From: Pseudomonas sp. TH41
GTDB lineage: Bacteria > Pseudomonadota > Gammaproteobacteria > Pseudomonadales > Pseudomonadaceae
Assembly: GCF_016650695.1 (NCBI RefSeq)
Contig: NZ_JAEKFH010000003.1
Coordinates: forward strand, 764,001 to 828,000
Direction: 5' to 3'
DNA length: 64,000 bases
Shown: one piece after another, positions 1 to 9,296 of the stretch
Layout of the letters: each line of letters opens with the position of its first letter
Position numbering within the stretch: position 1 is the stretch's first letter
Position numbers and translations under genes: made by a program
The notes under the pieces: model-generated
What the model was told of the DNA's origin: nothing
Seen by the model: only the letters and a program-made list of their open reading frames with translations
The model's database searches: none

Positions 1-672
1 GGGGCCCCGGCGCCCGGCTATTCCACCGGTGAAGCCATGGCCGAAGTCGAAGCCTTGGCTCAGAAACTGCCGCCCGGTGTCGGTATCTCCTGGACCGGTC
101 TGTCCTACGAGGAACGTCTGTCCGGCTCGCAAGCGCCAGCGCTGTACGCGTTGTCGCTGCTGATGGTGTTCCTGTGTCTGGCGGCGTTGTACGAAAGCTG
201 GTCGATTCCGATCGCGGTCATGCTGGTGGTGCCACTGGGGATTATCGGTGCGCTGATGGCCACCAGCCTGCGCGGCCTGTCGAACGACGTGTATTTCCAG
301 GTGGGATTGCTGACGACCATCGGGCTGGCGGCGAAAAACGCCATTTTGATTGTCGAATTCGCTAAGGAACTGCACGAGCAAGGACGTAGTCTGCGCGATG
401 CCGCCATCGAAGCCTGCCGCATGCGTTTGCGCCCCATCATCATGACCTCGCTCGCGTTTGTCCTCGGTGTGGTACCACTGGCTATTTCCACGGGTGCAGG
501 TTCGGGTAGCCAACATGCGATCGGTACCGGGGTTATTGGCGGTATGCTCACCGCCACGGTCCTGGCGATCTTCTGGGTCCCACTGTTCTTCGTCACCGTG
601 TCGTCCATCGGTCAGCGCAAAATCGTCGACCCGGATGACGCTACTGAAACTCCTAAAGAGGCTGGCCAATGA
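1..672 (+). CDS. RND multidrug efflux inner-membrane pump, C-terminal part
   Basis: Reading frame is open from base 1, so the gene begins upstream; about 223 residues are visible. The opening residues [13 protein letters not shown] match the periplasmic segment of AcrB/MexB/TtgB-type pumps just before the last transmembrane bundle. Hydrophobic helices follow, with the conserved stretch [21 protein letters not shown] and [19 protein letters not shown]. These proton-driven trimers expel drugs and solvents through a tripartite complex. The stop codon overlaps the start of the outer-membrane channel gene (ATGA), so the two are translationally coupled. Exact pump (EmhB/TtgB/MexB) cannot be chosen from this fragment. 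Confidence 0.95.
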   Translation, partial: GAPAPGYSTGEAMAEVEALAQKLPPGVGISWTGLSYEERLSGSQAPALYALSLLMVFLCLAALYESWSIPIAVMLVVPLGIIGALMATSLRGLSNDVYFQVGLLTTIGLAAKNAILIVEFAKELHEQGRSLRDAAIEACRMRLRPIIMTSLAFVLGVVPLAISTGAGSGSQHAIGTGVIGGMLTATVLAIFWVPLFFVTVSSIGQRKIVDPDDATETPKEAGQ

Positions 673-2129
673 GCAAGTCGCTACTCTCCCTAGCCGTCGC
701 CGCCTTCGTGCTCGGTGGTTGCTCGCTGATACCCGATTACCAGCAGCCTGAAGCGCCGGTGGCGGCCCAATACCCGCAAGGTCCGGCTTATTCGCCGGCC
801 CAGGCGCCGAACCAGGCTGCCGCCGAACAGGGCTGGAAGCAGTTTTTCCATGACCCGGCGTTGCAACAGCTGATCCAGGTCGCCCTGGAAAACAACCGTG
901 ACCTGCGTGTCGCCGCACTGAACATCGACGCGTTCGCGGCTCAGTACCGCATCCAGCGTGCCGACCTGTTCCCGGCCGTTTCGGCCAATGGCACCGGCAG
1001 CCGTCAGCGGGTTCCGGCGGACGTCTCGCAAACCGGTCAGGCAGGCATCACCAGTTCCTACTCAGCCACGGTTGGCATCAGCGCCTATGAACTCGACCTG
1101 TTTGGTCGGGTTCGCAGCCTGAGCGAACAAGCCCTGCAGCAATACTTCGCCACTGAAGAAGGGCGCCGCAGCACGCAGCTCAGCCTGGTGGCCAACGTCG
1201 CCAATGCCTATCTGACCTGGCAGGCTGACAAGGAACTGCTGAAGGTCACCCAGGACACCCTCGGTGCATTCCAGGAGAGCTACAAGCTCACCGCCCGCAG
1301 CAACGAAGTGGGGGTAGCCTCGGCGCTGGACCTGGCGCAGTCGCGTACTTCGGTGGAAAACGCCCGTGCGCAATTGGCCCGATACACGCGCCAGGTCGCC
1401 CAGGATGAAAACAGCCTGGTGCTGTTGCTCGGCACTGGCATCCCGGCCAATCTGCAACCCGCCAAACCCCTGGCTGACGACCTGCTGAGCGATGTGCCGG
1501 CCGGTTTGCCGTCGGACTTGCTGCAACGTCGCCCGGACATTCTTCAAGCCGAATACAACCTGAAAGCGGCGAACGCCAACATCGGCGCGGCGCGGGCTGC
1601 ATTCTTCCCGAGTATCAGCCTGACGGCCAACGCCGGCACCTTGAGCCCGGACTTGTCCGGCCTGTTCAAGGGCGGTTCGGGCACCTGGCTGTTCCAGCCG
1701 CAGATCAACCTGCCGATCTTCAACGCCGGCAGCCTGCGCGCAAGCCTGGATAACTCGAAAATCCAGAAAGATATCGGTGTGGCGAACTACGAGAAGTCCA
1801 TCCAGACGGCCTTCCAGGAAGTCGCCGATGGCCTGGCTTCACGCGCGACCTACACCGACCAGGTACAAGCTCAACGTGATCTGGTCAGCGCCAACCAGGA
1901 CTATTACCGTCTGGCTGAGCGTCGTTACCGGATCGGTGTCGACAGCAACCTGACCTTCCTCGATGCCCAGCGCCAGCTGTTCGCCTCCCAACAGTCGTTG
2001 ATCACCGACCGTCTGGCGCAGCTGATTAGCCAGGTCAACCTGTACAAGGCCCTGGGCGGTGGCTGGAACGAGCAGACCGCGAAGAATGAGCCGTTGAAAG
2101 AAGATGCACCGAAGATGAAGTTGTTCTGA
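669..2129 (+). CDS. RND efflux outer-membrane channel lipoprotein (OprM/TtgC/EmhC family)
   Basis: 486 residues, the usual length for OprM-type channels. The signal peptide ends in a lipobox LGGC with Cys near residue 18, so the mature protein is lipid-anchored. Two repeated outer-membrane efflux domains follow; [38 protein letters not shown] residues mark the second one and [20 protein letters not shown] the end. It forms the trimeric outer-membrane and periplasmic duct for the pump encoded just upstream, with which it overlaps by 4 bases. A good terminator follows within 20 bases, so this is the last gene of the operon. Confidence 0.95.
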   Translation: MSKSLLSLAVAAFVLGGCSLIPDYQQPEAPVAAQYPQGPAYSPAQAPNQAAAEQGWKQFFHDPALQQLIQVALENNRDLRVAALNIDAFAAQYRIQRADLFPAVSANGTGSRQRVPADVSQTGQAGITSSYSATVGISAYELDLFGRVRSLSEQALQQYFATEEGRRSTQLSLVANVANAYLTWQADKELLKVTQDTLGAFQESYKLTARSNEVGVASALDLAQSRTSVENARAQLARYTRQVAQDENSLVLLLGTGIPANLQPAKPLADDLLSDVPAGLPSDLLQRRPDILQAEYNLKAANANIGAARAAFFPSISLTANAGTLSPDLSGLFKGGSGTWLFQPQINLPIFNAGSLRASLDNSKIQKDIGVANYEKSIQTAFQEVADGLASRATYTDQVQAQRDLVSANQDYYRLAERRYRIGVDSNLTFLDAQRQLFASQQSLITDRLAQLISQVNLYKALGGGWNEQTAKNEPLKEDAPKMKLF

Positions 2130-2148
2130 TCGCACTGTAGAAAAAAAG

Positions 2149-2174
2149 AAGCCCACCTTTTGGTGGGCTTTTTG
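2149..2174 (+). terminator. Rho-independent terminator of the efflux operon
   Basis: Stem AAGCCCACC/GGTGGGCTT with a TTTT loop and a following T run, 19 bases after the channel gene stop. An A run precedes the stem, so it could work in both directions. Confidence 0.9.
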
Positions 2175-2193
2175 TTGTCTTTGAAAAAGTCAG

Positions 2194-2277
2194 GATCAAA
2201 AGATCGCAGCCTTCGGCAGCTCCTACATGGAACCGTGAACACCTGTAGGAGCTGCCGAAGGCTGCGATCTTTTGATC
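2194..2277. repeat. REP-like inverted pair, class I
   Basis: Two arms in inverse orientation, each carrying GATCGCAGCCTTCGGCAGCT followed by CCTACA, separated by a short variable loop. The same unit recurs at five more intergenic sites in this window. With the terminator it fills the gap between the efflux operon and the porin gene; the rest of 2278-2520 is the presumed porin promoter region, with no motif I can name. Confidence 0.9.
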
Positions 2278-2520
2278 TTTTGATCTTTTGCCGTTCGATA
2301 ATCGCCCAAAACCCGCTTTTCAAGATTGAACCATCCAGTACATTCACCGCACCATTTGTCGTACAAAACCAATAACAACAGGTTCGACACCATGCCCCCG
2401 CGCCCTGCCCTGTCCGGCTGATCCCGTTCGTTTTTGTCCCGATTTCAGATGTTTGTCTGCAACCCCAAAGGTTGCGGCATCACACCGTTTCATCCCCAAG
2501 AATTAGCGAGACCCGAGCAC

Positions 2521-3780
2521 ATGACGCCTTCCACCGCGCAGTATTTTTCCCCGAGTCTGATCGCCATCGCCCTAGCCTGTGCAGCCCTGCCTGCCGCAGC
2601 CGAGGAGTCAGGCTTTGTCGAAGGTGCCAAGGTCAACCTGAACTTGCGCAATTTCTACATCAACCGCAACTTCACCAACCCGACCAAGGCTCAGGGCAAG
2701 GCTGAAGAATGGACACAAAATTTCATCCTCGACGCAAGGTCCGGGTTCACTCAGGGCACCGTCGGGTTTGGCATGGATGTGCTGGGGCTGTACTCGGTGA
2801 AACTCGACGGCGGCAAAGGCACCGGCGGTACACAGTTGCTGCCATTGGACCACGACGGCCGCCCGGCCGATAACTTCGGTCGCACCAACGTGGCGTTCAA
2901 GGCCAAGCTGTCGCAGACCGAAGCGAAGGTCGGCGAATGGATGCCGGTGCTGCCGATTCTGCGCTCGGACGACGGTCGCTCGCTGCCGCAAACCTTCCGT
3001 GGCGGTCAGATCACCTCAAAGGAAATCGACGGCCTGACCCTGTATGGCGGCCAGTTCCGCGCCAACAGCCCACGCGACGACAGCAGCATGAAGGACATGT
3101 CGATGAACGGAAAAGCCGCATTCACTTCCGACCGCTTCAACTTTCAGGGCGGCGAATACCTGTTCAACGAGAAGCGCACGCAGATCGCTCTGTGGAATGC
3201 CGAACTCAAGGACATCTACAGCCAGCAGTTCGTCAACCTGACCCACAGCCAGCCCATCGGTGACTGGACCCTGGGCGCCAACCTCGGTTTCTTCTATGGC
3301 AAGGATGATGGCAGCGCGCGGGCTGGCGAGCTGGACAACAAAACCTGGTCGGGGCTGTTCTCGGCCAGGTACGGCGGCAACACCTTCTTCGTTGGCCTGC
3401 AAAAGCTTACCGGCGACAGCGCGTGGATGCGGGTCAACGGCACCAGTGGCGGCACGCTGGCCAACGACAGTTACAACGCCAGCTATGACAACGCTCAGGA
3501 AAGGTCCTGGCAAGTGCGCCACGACTACAACTTCGTCGCACTCGGCGTACCCGGTCTGACCTTGATGAACCGCTACATCAGCGGCGACAACGTTCACACC
3601 GGCGCCATCACCGACGGCAAGGAATGGGGTCGCGAAAGTGAGTTGGGCTACACCGTGCAAAGCGGAGCGCTCAAGGACCTCAATGTGAAGTGGCGCAACT
3701 CGACCATCCGCCGGGACTTCAGCAACAACGAGTTCGACGAGAACCGGTTGATCGTCAGCTATCCGATCAGCCTGCTGTAA
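2521..3780 (+). CDS. OprD-family outer-membrane porin, probable aromatic acid channel
   Basis: The start at 2521 is chosen because it opens directly into a signal peptide (MTPSTAQYF...ACAALPAAAEE); the frame is open back to 2434 but that extension has no signal character. The mature protein begins SGFVEGAKVNLNLRNFYINRNF, the typical OprD N-terminus, and ends in a strand SYPISLL. About 419 residues form an 18-strand barrel in this family, used for amino acids or aromatic acids. It faces the pca cluster convergently. In P. putida a porin gene (pcaP) ends the pca operon; here the neighbour is on the other strand, so assignment to protocatechuate uptake is inference. Confidence 0.85.
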   Translation: MTPSTAQYFSPSLIAIALACAALPAAAEESGFVEGAKVNLNLRNFYINRNFTNPTKAQGKAEEWTQNFILDARSGFTQGTVGFGMDVLGLYSVKLDGGKGTGGTQLLPLDHDGRPADNFGRTNVAFKAKLSQTEAKVGEWMPVLPILRSDDGRSLPQTFRGGQITSKEIDGLTLYGGQFRANSPRDDSSMKDMSMNGKAAFTSDRFNFQGGEYLFNEKRTQIALWNAELKDIYSQQFVNLTHSQPIGDWTLGANLGFFYGKDDGSARAGELDNKTWSGLFSARYGGNTFFVGLQKLTGDSAWMRVNGTSGGTLANDSYNASYDNAQERSWQVRHDYNFVALGVPGLTLMNRYISGDNVHTGAITDGKEWGRESELGYTVQSGALKDLNVKWRNSTIRRDFSNNEFDENRLIVSYPISLL

Positions 3781-3791
3781 ACCCACGCCCT

Positions 3792-3874
3792 TGTAGGAGC
3801 GAGCTTGCTCGCGATGGTGTGTCAGCCGACATTAATGTAGCTGACACTCCATCGCGAGCAAGCTCGCTCCTACA
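3792..3874. repeat. REP-like inverted pair, class II
   Basis: Arms TGTAGGAGCGAGCTTGCTCG and its reverse complement, extended inward by a further imperfect palindrome. It lies between the convergent porin and pcaC genes, where it may act as a bidirectional transcript end. Confidence 0.9.
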
Positions 3875-3892
3875 GGGGTGTGCCTTTACCAC

Positions 3893-4285
3893 TTATTCCC
3901 GCGATTCAACCCCCAACTCATCCCACACCGACTCGGCCAGGTGGAACGTCGCATTGGCCGCCGGAATGCCGCAGTAGATCGCGCTCTGCATGATCACTTC
4001 TTTGATCTCGCCACGGCTCACGCCGTTGTTGGCGGCGGCGCGCAGGTGCAGCTTGAGTTCGTCATTGCGGTTCATGCCGATCAGCATGGCGATGGTGATC
4101 AGGCTGCGGGTATGGCGCGGCAGGCCCGGGCGGGTCCAGATGTCACCCCAGGCGTGGCGGGTGATCATTTCCTGAAACTCCGAGTTGAACTCGGTCAGCG
4201 CGCTCAAGCTGCGGTCGACGTGAGCGTCTCCGAGGACTGCGCGACGGACTTTCAGCCCTTCGTCGTAGCGTTGTTTTTCGTCCAC
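3893..4285 (-). CDS. pcaC: 4-carboxymuconolactone decarboxylase
   Basis: 130 residues from a GTG start at 4285, preceded by AAGGGG; the frame is open farther upstream but that part overlaps pcaD and has no family similarity. Starts VDEKQRYDEGLKVRRAVLGDAHVDRS and contains the carboxymuconolactone decarboxylase core with RHTRSLITIAMLIGMNRNDEL and HLRAAANNGVSRGEIKEVI. It decarboxylates 4-carboxymuconolactone to beta-ketoadipate enol-lactone in the protocatechuate pathway. The start lies 10 bases after the pcaD stop, as the last gene of a pcaB-pcaD-pcaC run. Length and context fit well. Confidence 0.93.
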   Translation of the reverse strand: MDEKQRYDEGLKVRRAVLGDAHVDRSLSALTEFNSEFQEMITRHAWGDIWTRPGLPRHTRSLITIAMLIGMNRNDELKLHLRAAANNGVSRGEIKEVIMQSAIYCGIPAANATFHLAESVWDELGVESRE

Positions 4286-4295
4286 GACAATCCCC

Positions 4296-5087
4296 TTAAT
4301 GAGCCAACAAAAACGCCAGTACCCGTTCGCTGAACGCAGCGCTGGCCTGAACATTGGACAGATGCGCCGCATAGAACTCGGCGTACTCGGCGCCCTGCAC
4401 ATGCTCCTGAATGAAATGCCCACCGGACGGCGGCGTGACCGCGTCTTCGGTGCCGGCAATCACCAGCAGGGGCACCTTGATCGAGGACAGTTGATCGCGG
4501 AAATCGGCATCGCGCACGGCCGCGCAATTGGCCGCATAGCCTTCAGGCGAGGTGGCCGCGAGCATGTCGGTAATCCGCTTCGCCACAGCCGGATGGGCGG
4601 CGGAAAAATCCGGGGTAAACCAACGCGCAATCGACGCATCACGCAGCGCGACCATGGCCGCCGAACCGTCACGCAGCACGGTTTCGATGCGTGGGTTCCA
4701 CACCGACGGATCGCCGATTTTCGCCGCGGTATTGCACACCACCAGTGAGTTCAGTCGATTACCGGCGTTGATCCCCAGCCACTGGCCGATCAAGCCGCCC
4801 ATGGACAGACCGCAGAAATGCGCCCGTTCGATGTGCAGTGCATCAAGCAGCGCCAGCACGTCGTGGCCCAGTTGCTCGATGCTGTACGGCCCCGGTGTGA
4901 CCAGCGATTTGCCGTGACCGCGGGTGTCGAAACGCAGCACGCGGAAATGATGGGTGAACGCCGCGATCTGCGCGTCCCACATGTGCAGGTCGGTGCCCAG
5001 CGAGTTGGACAGCACCAGTACCGGCGCATCCTCCGGCCCATCGAGTTGGTAGTTCAGTTCGCCCTCGGCGAGTTGTACGAAAGCCAC
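4296..5087 (-). CDS. pcaD: 3-oxoadipate enol-lactonase
   Basis: 263 residues, alpha/beta-hydrolase fold. The nucleophile elbow is GLSMGG with Ser95. A later AGTEDAVTP supplies the acid, and the HLSNVQAS segment near the end carries the histidine. It opens beta-ketoadipate enol-lactone to beta-ketoadipate. Start MAFVQLAEGELNYQLDG is standard. It sits 11 bases after pcaB and 10 bases before pcaC, so the three are one transcript and act on consecutive intermediates. Confidence 0.95.
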   Translation of the reverse strand: MAFVQLAEGELNYQLDGPEDAPVLVLSNSLGTDLHMWDAQIAAFTHHFRVLRFDTRGHGKSLVTPGPYSIEQLGHDVLALLDALHIERAHFCGLSMGGLIGQWLGINAGNRLNSLVVCNTAAKIGDPSVWNPRIETVLRDGSAAMVALRDASIARWFTPDFSAAHPAVAKRITDMLAATSPEGYAANCAAVRDADFRDQLSSIKVPLLVIAGTEDAVTPPSGGHFIQEHVQGAEYAEFYAAHLSNVQASAAFSERVLAFLLAH

Positions 5088-5098
5088 AGCAGTCTCCT

Positions 5099-6463
5099 TC
5101 AGGCAGTCAACGCAGAATGTTCAGCCACTGCTCGCTCGACCCAGACATGGGCCTGACCGAGGTAATGGGCAGGGTTCAACAGATGATCCAGTTCAGCGGG
5201 CGTGAGCTCGCTGGTCACTTGCGGCTCGTCGCCGAGCACCGCGCGCAGATGACGTTGCTCGGCCACCGCACGTTTGCAGCATCGCTCGAGCAGATGATGC
5301 GCGGTGTCACGCCCCACCCGTTGGGCGAGAACGATGCTCACCGCTTCGGCAAGCACCAGGCCTTGAGTCAGGTCGAGGTTGCGGGCCATGCGATCGGCAT
5401 CGACTTCCAGTCCGTCCGTCACCAGCAGCGCTTGCTTCAGGCTGCCGGACACCAGGCAGCAAATCTCCGGCAAGGTTTCCCACTCGGCATGCCACAGACC
5501 GAGGCTGCGCTCGTGTTCTTGAGGCATGGCGCTGAACAGGGTCGAGAGCAAACCGGGAACGCGCGTCGCGGCACCGATCAGCACCGCAGCGCCCACGGGA
5601 TTGCGTTTGTGCGGCATGGTGGATGAACCGCCCTTGCCGGGTGCGGAAGGTTCGAACACTTCGCCCGCTTCGGTCTGCATCAACAGACTGATGTCGCGAC
5701 CGAGTTTGCCAAGGCTGCCGGCGATCAGTCCGAGTACCGACCCGAACTCCACCAGGCGATCACGCTGGGTGTGCCAGGGTTGCTCGGGCAAGGTCAGTTG
5801 CAGTTCCCCGGCCAGTGCTTCGGCAACCGGCATCGCCTGTTCGCCAAGGGCCGCCAGGGTTCCGGAGGCGCCGCCGAATTGTAGCACCAGCAAACGTGGC
5901 TTGAGCTCACTTAGACGCTGACGGCTGCGGCTCACCGCGCCCAGCCAACCGGCGATTTTCATGCCGAGGGTGACCGGCGTCGCGTGCTGCAACCAGGTGC
6001 GTCCGGCCAGCGGCGTGGCGACGTAACGTAATGCCTGGGTGGCCAGGGTTTCGCCCAGTTGCGCCAAATCGCGTTCGATCAACGCCAGCGCCTGGCGCAG
6101 TTGCAACACCAGGCCGGTGTCCATCACGTCCTGACTGGTCGCGCCCAGATGCACGTAGCGTTCGGCTTCGGCATCGTCGCTCGCAACCTGTTTGCCCAGC
6201 GCTTTGACCAGCGGAATGGCCGAGTTTCCGGCCGTGGCAATGGCTTCAGCAAGGACGGCGAAATCGTATTGCTCGGCCCGACACGCAGCTTCGATAGGCG
6301 CAACAGCGGTGTGTGGAATCAAACCCACTCGCGCCTCAGCCCGAGCCAGTGCCGCTTCAAAATCGAGCATGGCCTGAACCCGGCCCTGATCGCAGAACAC
6401 GTCACGCATATCGCGGGCAGTGAAATAGGCATCGAACAATTGATTGCCCGGTCGCTCGTTCAT
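5099..6463 (-). CDS. pcaB: 3-carboxy-cis,cis-muconate cycloisomerase
   Basis: 454 residues from MNERPGNQLFDAYF at 6463; the open frame reaches 6499 but this start follows AGGG and matches the family. It belongs to the fumarase/aspartase superfamily, shown by the signature GSSTMPHKRNPVGA that forms the mobile catalytic loop. It lactonises beta-carboxymuconate, the product of PcaHG, to 4-carboxymuconolactone. It follows pcaT by 45 bases and precedes pcaD by 11, all minus strand. Confidence 0.95.
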   Translation of the reverse strand: MNERPGNQLFDAYFTARDMRDVFCDQGRVQAMLDFEAALARAEARVGLIPHTAVAPIEAACRAEQYDFAVLAEAIATAGNSAIPLVKALGKQVASDDAEAERYVHLGATSQDVMDTGLVLQLRQALALIERDLAQLGETLATQALRYVATPLAGRTWLQHATPVTLGMKIAGWLGAVSRSRQRLSELKPRLLVLQFGGASGTLAALGEQAMPVAEALAGELQLTLPEQPWHTQRDRLVEFGSVLGLIAGSLGKLGRDISLLMQTEAGEVFEPSAPGKGGSSTMPHKRNPVGAAVLIGAATRVPGLLSTLFSAMPQEHERSLGLWHAEWETLPEICCLVSGSLKQALLVTDGLEVDADRMARNLDLTQGLVLAEAVSIVLAQRVGRDTAHHLLERCCKRAVAEQRHLRAVLGDEPQVTSELTPAELDHLLNPAHYLGQAHVWVERAVAEHSALTA

Positions 6464-6508
6464 ACAGAATCCCTGGAGGCGTGGGCCGGTCAGGCCCACG
6501 CGTAACGA

Positions 6509-7813
6509 TCAAAGGTCGTGATGCAAATACGCGGCTTGTTTCGGCAGACGCAGACTAAACAGGAACGCCACCGCCATCATCACCGTGACGTACCAATAGA
6601 AGGAGTTTTCCATACCGGCGGCTTTGAGGCTCAGGGCCACGTATTCCGCCGAACCGCCGAAGATCGCGTTGGCCACCGCATACGCCAGGCCGACGCCCAA
6701 TGCGCGCACTTGCGGCGGGAACATTTCGGCTTTCACCAGACCGCTGATGGAGGTGTAGAAACTCACGATCGCCAGCGCCACGGTAATCAGCACAAAGGCG
6801 AGGAACGGGCTGCTGATACTTTTCAGGCTCAGCAAAATAGGTACCGTGAACAAGGTGCCGAGGGCTCCGAACCAGAGCATCGAATTGCGTCGGCCGATCT
6901 TGTCCGCGAGCATGCCGAACAACGGCTGCATGCACATATAAAGGAACAGCGCGCCGGTCATGATGTAACTGGCGGTCTTGGCTTGCATGCCGACGGTGTT
7001 CACCAGGTACTTCTGCATATACGTCGTAAACGTGTAGAAAATCAGCGAGCCGCCGGCGGTGTAACCCAGCACGGTAATGAACGCGGCCTTATGATCGCGG
7101 AACAGCGCTCTAATGCTGCCGGCGTCTTTGTCTTCGCGCATTTCCTTGCTAGTGGTTTCTTTGAGCGTGCGACGCAGAAACAACGAAATCACCGCCGCCG
7201 CCGCACCGACCACGAACGGAATCCGCCAGCCATAGGCACGCAACTCGTCCTCGTTGAGGAACTGTTGCAGGATCACCACCAGCAACACGGCCAGCAACTG
7301 CCCGCCAATCAACGTCACGTACTGGAACGAGGCGAAGAAACCGCGCTGGCCCTTGAGGGCCACTTCACTCATGTAGGTCGCCGTGGTGCCGTATTCGCCA
7401 CCCACCGACAAACCCTGAATCAAACGGGCGAACAGCAACATGATCGGCGCCCAGACCCCAATGCTGTTGTAGGTCGGCAGGCAGGCGACGAGCAACGAAC
7501 CGAAGCACATCATCAGCACCGAAATCATCATCGAATTCTTGCGCCCGTGACGGTCGGCCACACGACCGAAGATCCAGCCGCCAATCGGTCGCATCAGAAA
7601 CCCGGCGGCGAACACACCGGCAGTATTGACCAACTGCACGGTGGGGTTGTCGGACGGGAAAAAGGCAGGGGCGAAATAGATTGCGCTGAAGGCATAGACG
7701 TAGAAGTCGAACCATTCGACGAGGTTGCCGGACGAGGCGCCGACAATCGCGAAGATGCGTTTGCGGCGCTCTTCGCCCGTGTAATGAACCGGAGTAGCGG
7801 TGGTCGTTGTCAT
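6509..7813 (-). CDS. pcaT: MFS transporter, beta-ketoadipate/dicarboxylate permease type
   Basis: 434 residues, 12 predicted membrane segments. Metabolite:H+ symporter subgroup features are visible: [14 protein letters not shown] in helix 1, [13 protein letters not shown] in the loop 2-3 and [17 protein letters not shown] in helix 4. In P. putida PcaT carries beta-ketoadipate, and the position between pcaHG and pcaB supports the same name. A REP-like pair separates it from pcaG upstream, so it may have its own promoter; the sequence does not show one I can identify. Alpha-ketoglutarate or shikimate transport would be the alternatives within this subgroup. Confidence 0.85.
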   Translation of the reverse strand: MTTTTATPVHYTGEERRKRIFAIVGASSGNLVEWFDFYVYAFSAIYFAPAFFPSDNPTVQLVNTAGVFAAGFLMRPIGGWIFGRVADRHGRKNSMMISVLMMCFGSLLVACLPTYNSIGVWAPIMLLFARLIQGLSVGGEYGTTATYMSEVALKGQRGFFASFQYVTLIGGQLLAVLLVVILQQFLNEDELRAYGWRIPFVVGAAAAVISLFLRRTLKETTSKEMREDKDAGSIRALFRDHKAAFITVLGYTAGGSLIFYTFTTYMQKYLVNTVGMQAKTASYIMTGALFLYMCMQPLFGMLADKIGRRNSMLWFGALGTLFTVPILLSLKSISSPFLAFVLITVALAIVSFYTSISGLVKAEMFPPQVRALGVGLAYAVANAIFGGSAEYVALSLKAAGMENSFYWYVTVMMAVAFLFSLRLPKQAAYLHHDL

Positions 7814-7886
7814 TGTTTTTCACTCAATGGGGACAGTGAGAGTCTAGACACACTTCGCAACAGTCCCGTTCCACTGTACCGAAACA

Positions 7887-7968
7887 TCAAAAGATCGCAG
7901 CCTGCGGCAGCTCCTACATTGGAACGGCGTGCATCCTGTAGGAGCTGCCGCAGGCTGCGATCTTTTGA
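7887..7968. repeat. REP-like inverted pair, class I
   Basis: Arms TCAAAAGATCGCAGCCTGCG and reverse complement, ending two bases before the pcaG stop codon. It breaks the otherwise tight pca gene series between pcaG and pcaT. Confidence 0.9.
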
Positions 7969-7970
7969 CT

Positions 7971-8537
7971 TTAATAATCGAAGAACACCGTCTCCGCATC
8001 GGTCCCTTGCAGAATCACATTCCACTGATAAACACCCAATGCATCCTTCTTCGCCAGCAACGTAGTGCGACGGTCAGCCGGCACGCACTCCAGCAGCGGA
8101 TCCGCCACGTTCGCCGGCTCCCCATCAAAGTAAATCCGCGTGAGCAAGTGCTTCACCAGCCCGCGAGCAAACACTAACACCACCAGATGCGGCGCCTGAG
8201 TGGTGCCCTTCAAGCCTTCCACCGTACCCGGCTTGATCGTGGTAAAGCGAAAGCGCCCTTCGGCATCCACCGGCACCCGGCCAAACCCTTCGAAGTTCGG
8301 GTCCAGGGGTTTGTCCTGATCGTCTTCCGGATGGTCGTACTTGCCGGCGGCGTTGGCCTGCCAGACTTCCAGCATCGCGTCGTTGACGACGTCGCCGTTG
8401 CCATCCACCACTTGCCCGGTGATTGCCACGCGTTCGCCGAGGGTGTGTTCGACGGTCAGGTTTTCGCGGTTCAGCCAGGTCAGGCCAATGTGGTAATACG
8501 GCCCGACGGTGTGGGACGTGGTCGCATTCAGCGTCAT
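7971..8537 (-). CDS. pcaG: Protocatechuate 3,4-dioxygenase, alpha subunit
   Basis: 188 residues from MTLNATTSHTVGPYYHIGL at 8537; the frame continues to 8603 but that part lies inside pcaH. Intradiol dioxygenase fold: DAMLEVWQANAAGKYDHPED parallels the beta subunit. The alpha chain lacks the iron ligands and pairs with PcaH in an (alpha-beta)12 assembly in known enzymes. The start codon is one base after the pcaH stop (TAA G ATG), giving coupled 1:1 synthesis. Confidence 0.96.
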   Translation of the reverse strand: MTLNATTSHTVGPYYHIGLTWLNRENLTVEHTLGERVAITGQVVDGNGDVVNDAMLEVWQANAAGKYDHPEDDQDKPLDPNFEGFGRVPVDAEGRFRFTTIKPGTVEGLKGTTQAPHLVVLVFARGLVKHLLTRIYFDGEPANVADPLLECVPADRRTTLLAKKDALGVYQWNVILQGTDAETVFFDY

Positions 8538-8538
8538 C

Positions 8539-9243
8539 TTATTTCTCCATCGGCGTGGCTTCGCGGCCGCGCAAGACGATGTCCCAGCGATAACCGAGGG
8601 CATAGGAAGGGATGGTTTTTTCCAGGTCGAAACTGGCGATCAAACGCTCTTTGGCGCGGGTATCGGGCACACAGTTGTAGATCGGGTCGTAGGCGAGCAA
8701 CGGGTCCCCCGGGAAATACATCTGAGTGACCAGGCGCGTCAGAATACTCGGCCCGAACAGTGAGAAATGGATATGCGCCGGGCGCCACGCGTTGTGGTGG
8801 TTGCCCCACGGATAGGCGCCAGGCTTGATGGTCTGGAACTGATACCAGCCATCGGCGTCGGTTACGGTGCGACCGGTGCCGGTGAAGTTCGGGTCCAGCG
8901 GCGCGTCGTGCAAGTCGCGATCGTGGTTGTAACGACCGGCGGCGTTGGCCTGCCAGATCTCCACCAGAATCCCTGGCACCGGCAGACCGTTTTCATCCAG
9001 CACACGGCCATGAACGATGATCCGCTCACCTTGCGGCTGGCCCTTGTGCTGCGCGGTCAGGTCGTTGTCCTGCTCTTTAATACGTTCGGCGCCGATGGTC
9101 GGACCGGTAATTTCCGACAGCGAATGGGGCAAAAACACCAGCGGCTTGGACGGCGACCGACGGTTGGTCGATTGATAGGCCGGGTGCAGGTATTCCGGCT
9201 GAGTGCCCTCTTGCGGGCGACGGTAACCAGGCTTGTCAGTCAT
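8539..9243 (-). CDS. pcaH: Protocatechuate 3,4-dioxygenase, beta subunit (iron-binding)
   Basis: 234 residues from MTDKPGYRRPQEGTQPEYLHP at 9243, preceded by GAGGAA; the longer frame to 9345 would run into pcaF. The non-haem Fe(III) ligands are all present: Tyr105 (GRYNHDRD), Tyr144 (PGAYPWGNHH), His157 and His159 (WRPAHIHF), matching Tyr408/Tyr447/His460/His462 of the P. putida enzyme. With PcaG it cleaves the protocatechuate ring between the two hydroxyls, giving 3-carboxy-cis,cis-muconate. It is encoded 53 bases after pcaF. Confidence 0.97.
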   Translation of the reverse strand: MTDKPGYRRPQEGTQPEYLHPAYQSTNRRSPSKPLVFLPHSLSEITGPTIGAERIKEQDNDLTAQHKGQPQGERIIVHGRVLDENGLPVPGILVEIWQANAAGRYNHDRDLHDAPLDPNFTGTGRTVTDADGWYQFQTIKPGAYPWGNHHNAWRPAHIHFSLFGPSILTRLVTQMYFPGDPLLAYDPIYNCVPDTRAKERLIASFDLEKTIPSYALGYRWDIVLRGREATPMEK

Positions 9244-9296
9244 GAAACATTCCTCAGTTCTTATTAGTCGGCGCTGCTGATTTATCAGAGCAGGCG

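Noticed and set aside
2434..2520. Upstream start of the porin gene
   Set aside because: The added 29 residues are polar and would bury the signal peptide; the ATG at 2521 opens directly into it.
6518..8065. A 515-codon plus-strand frame over pcaT
   Set aside because: Shadow of the transporter gene; His/Gln/Arg-rich with no domain. The same holds for 9327-10928, 15983-17341 and 52108-53772.
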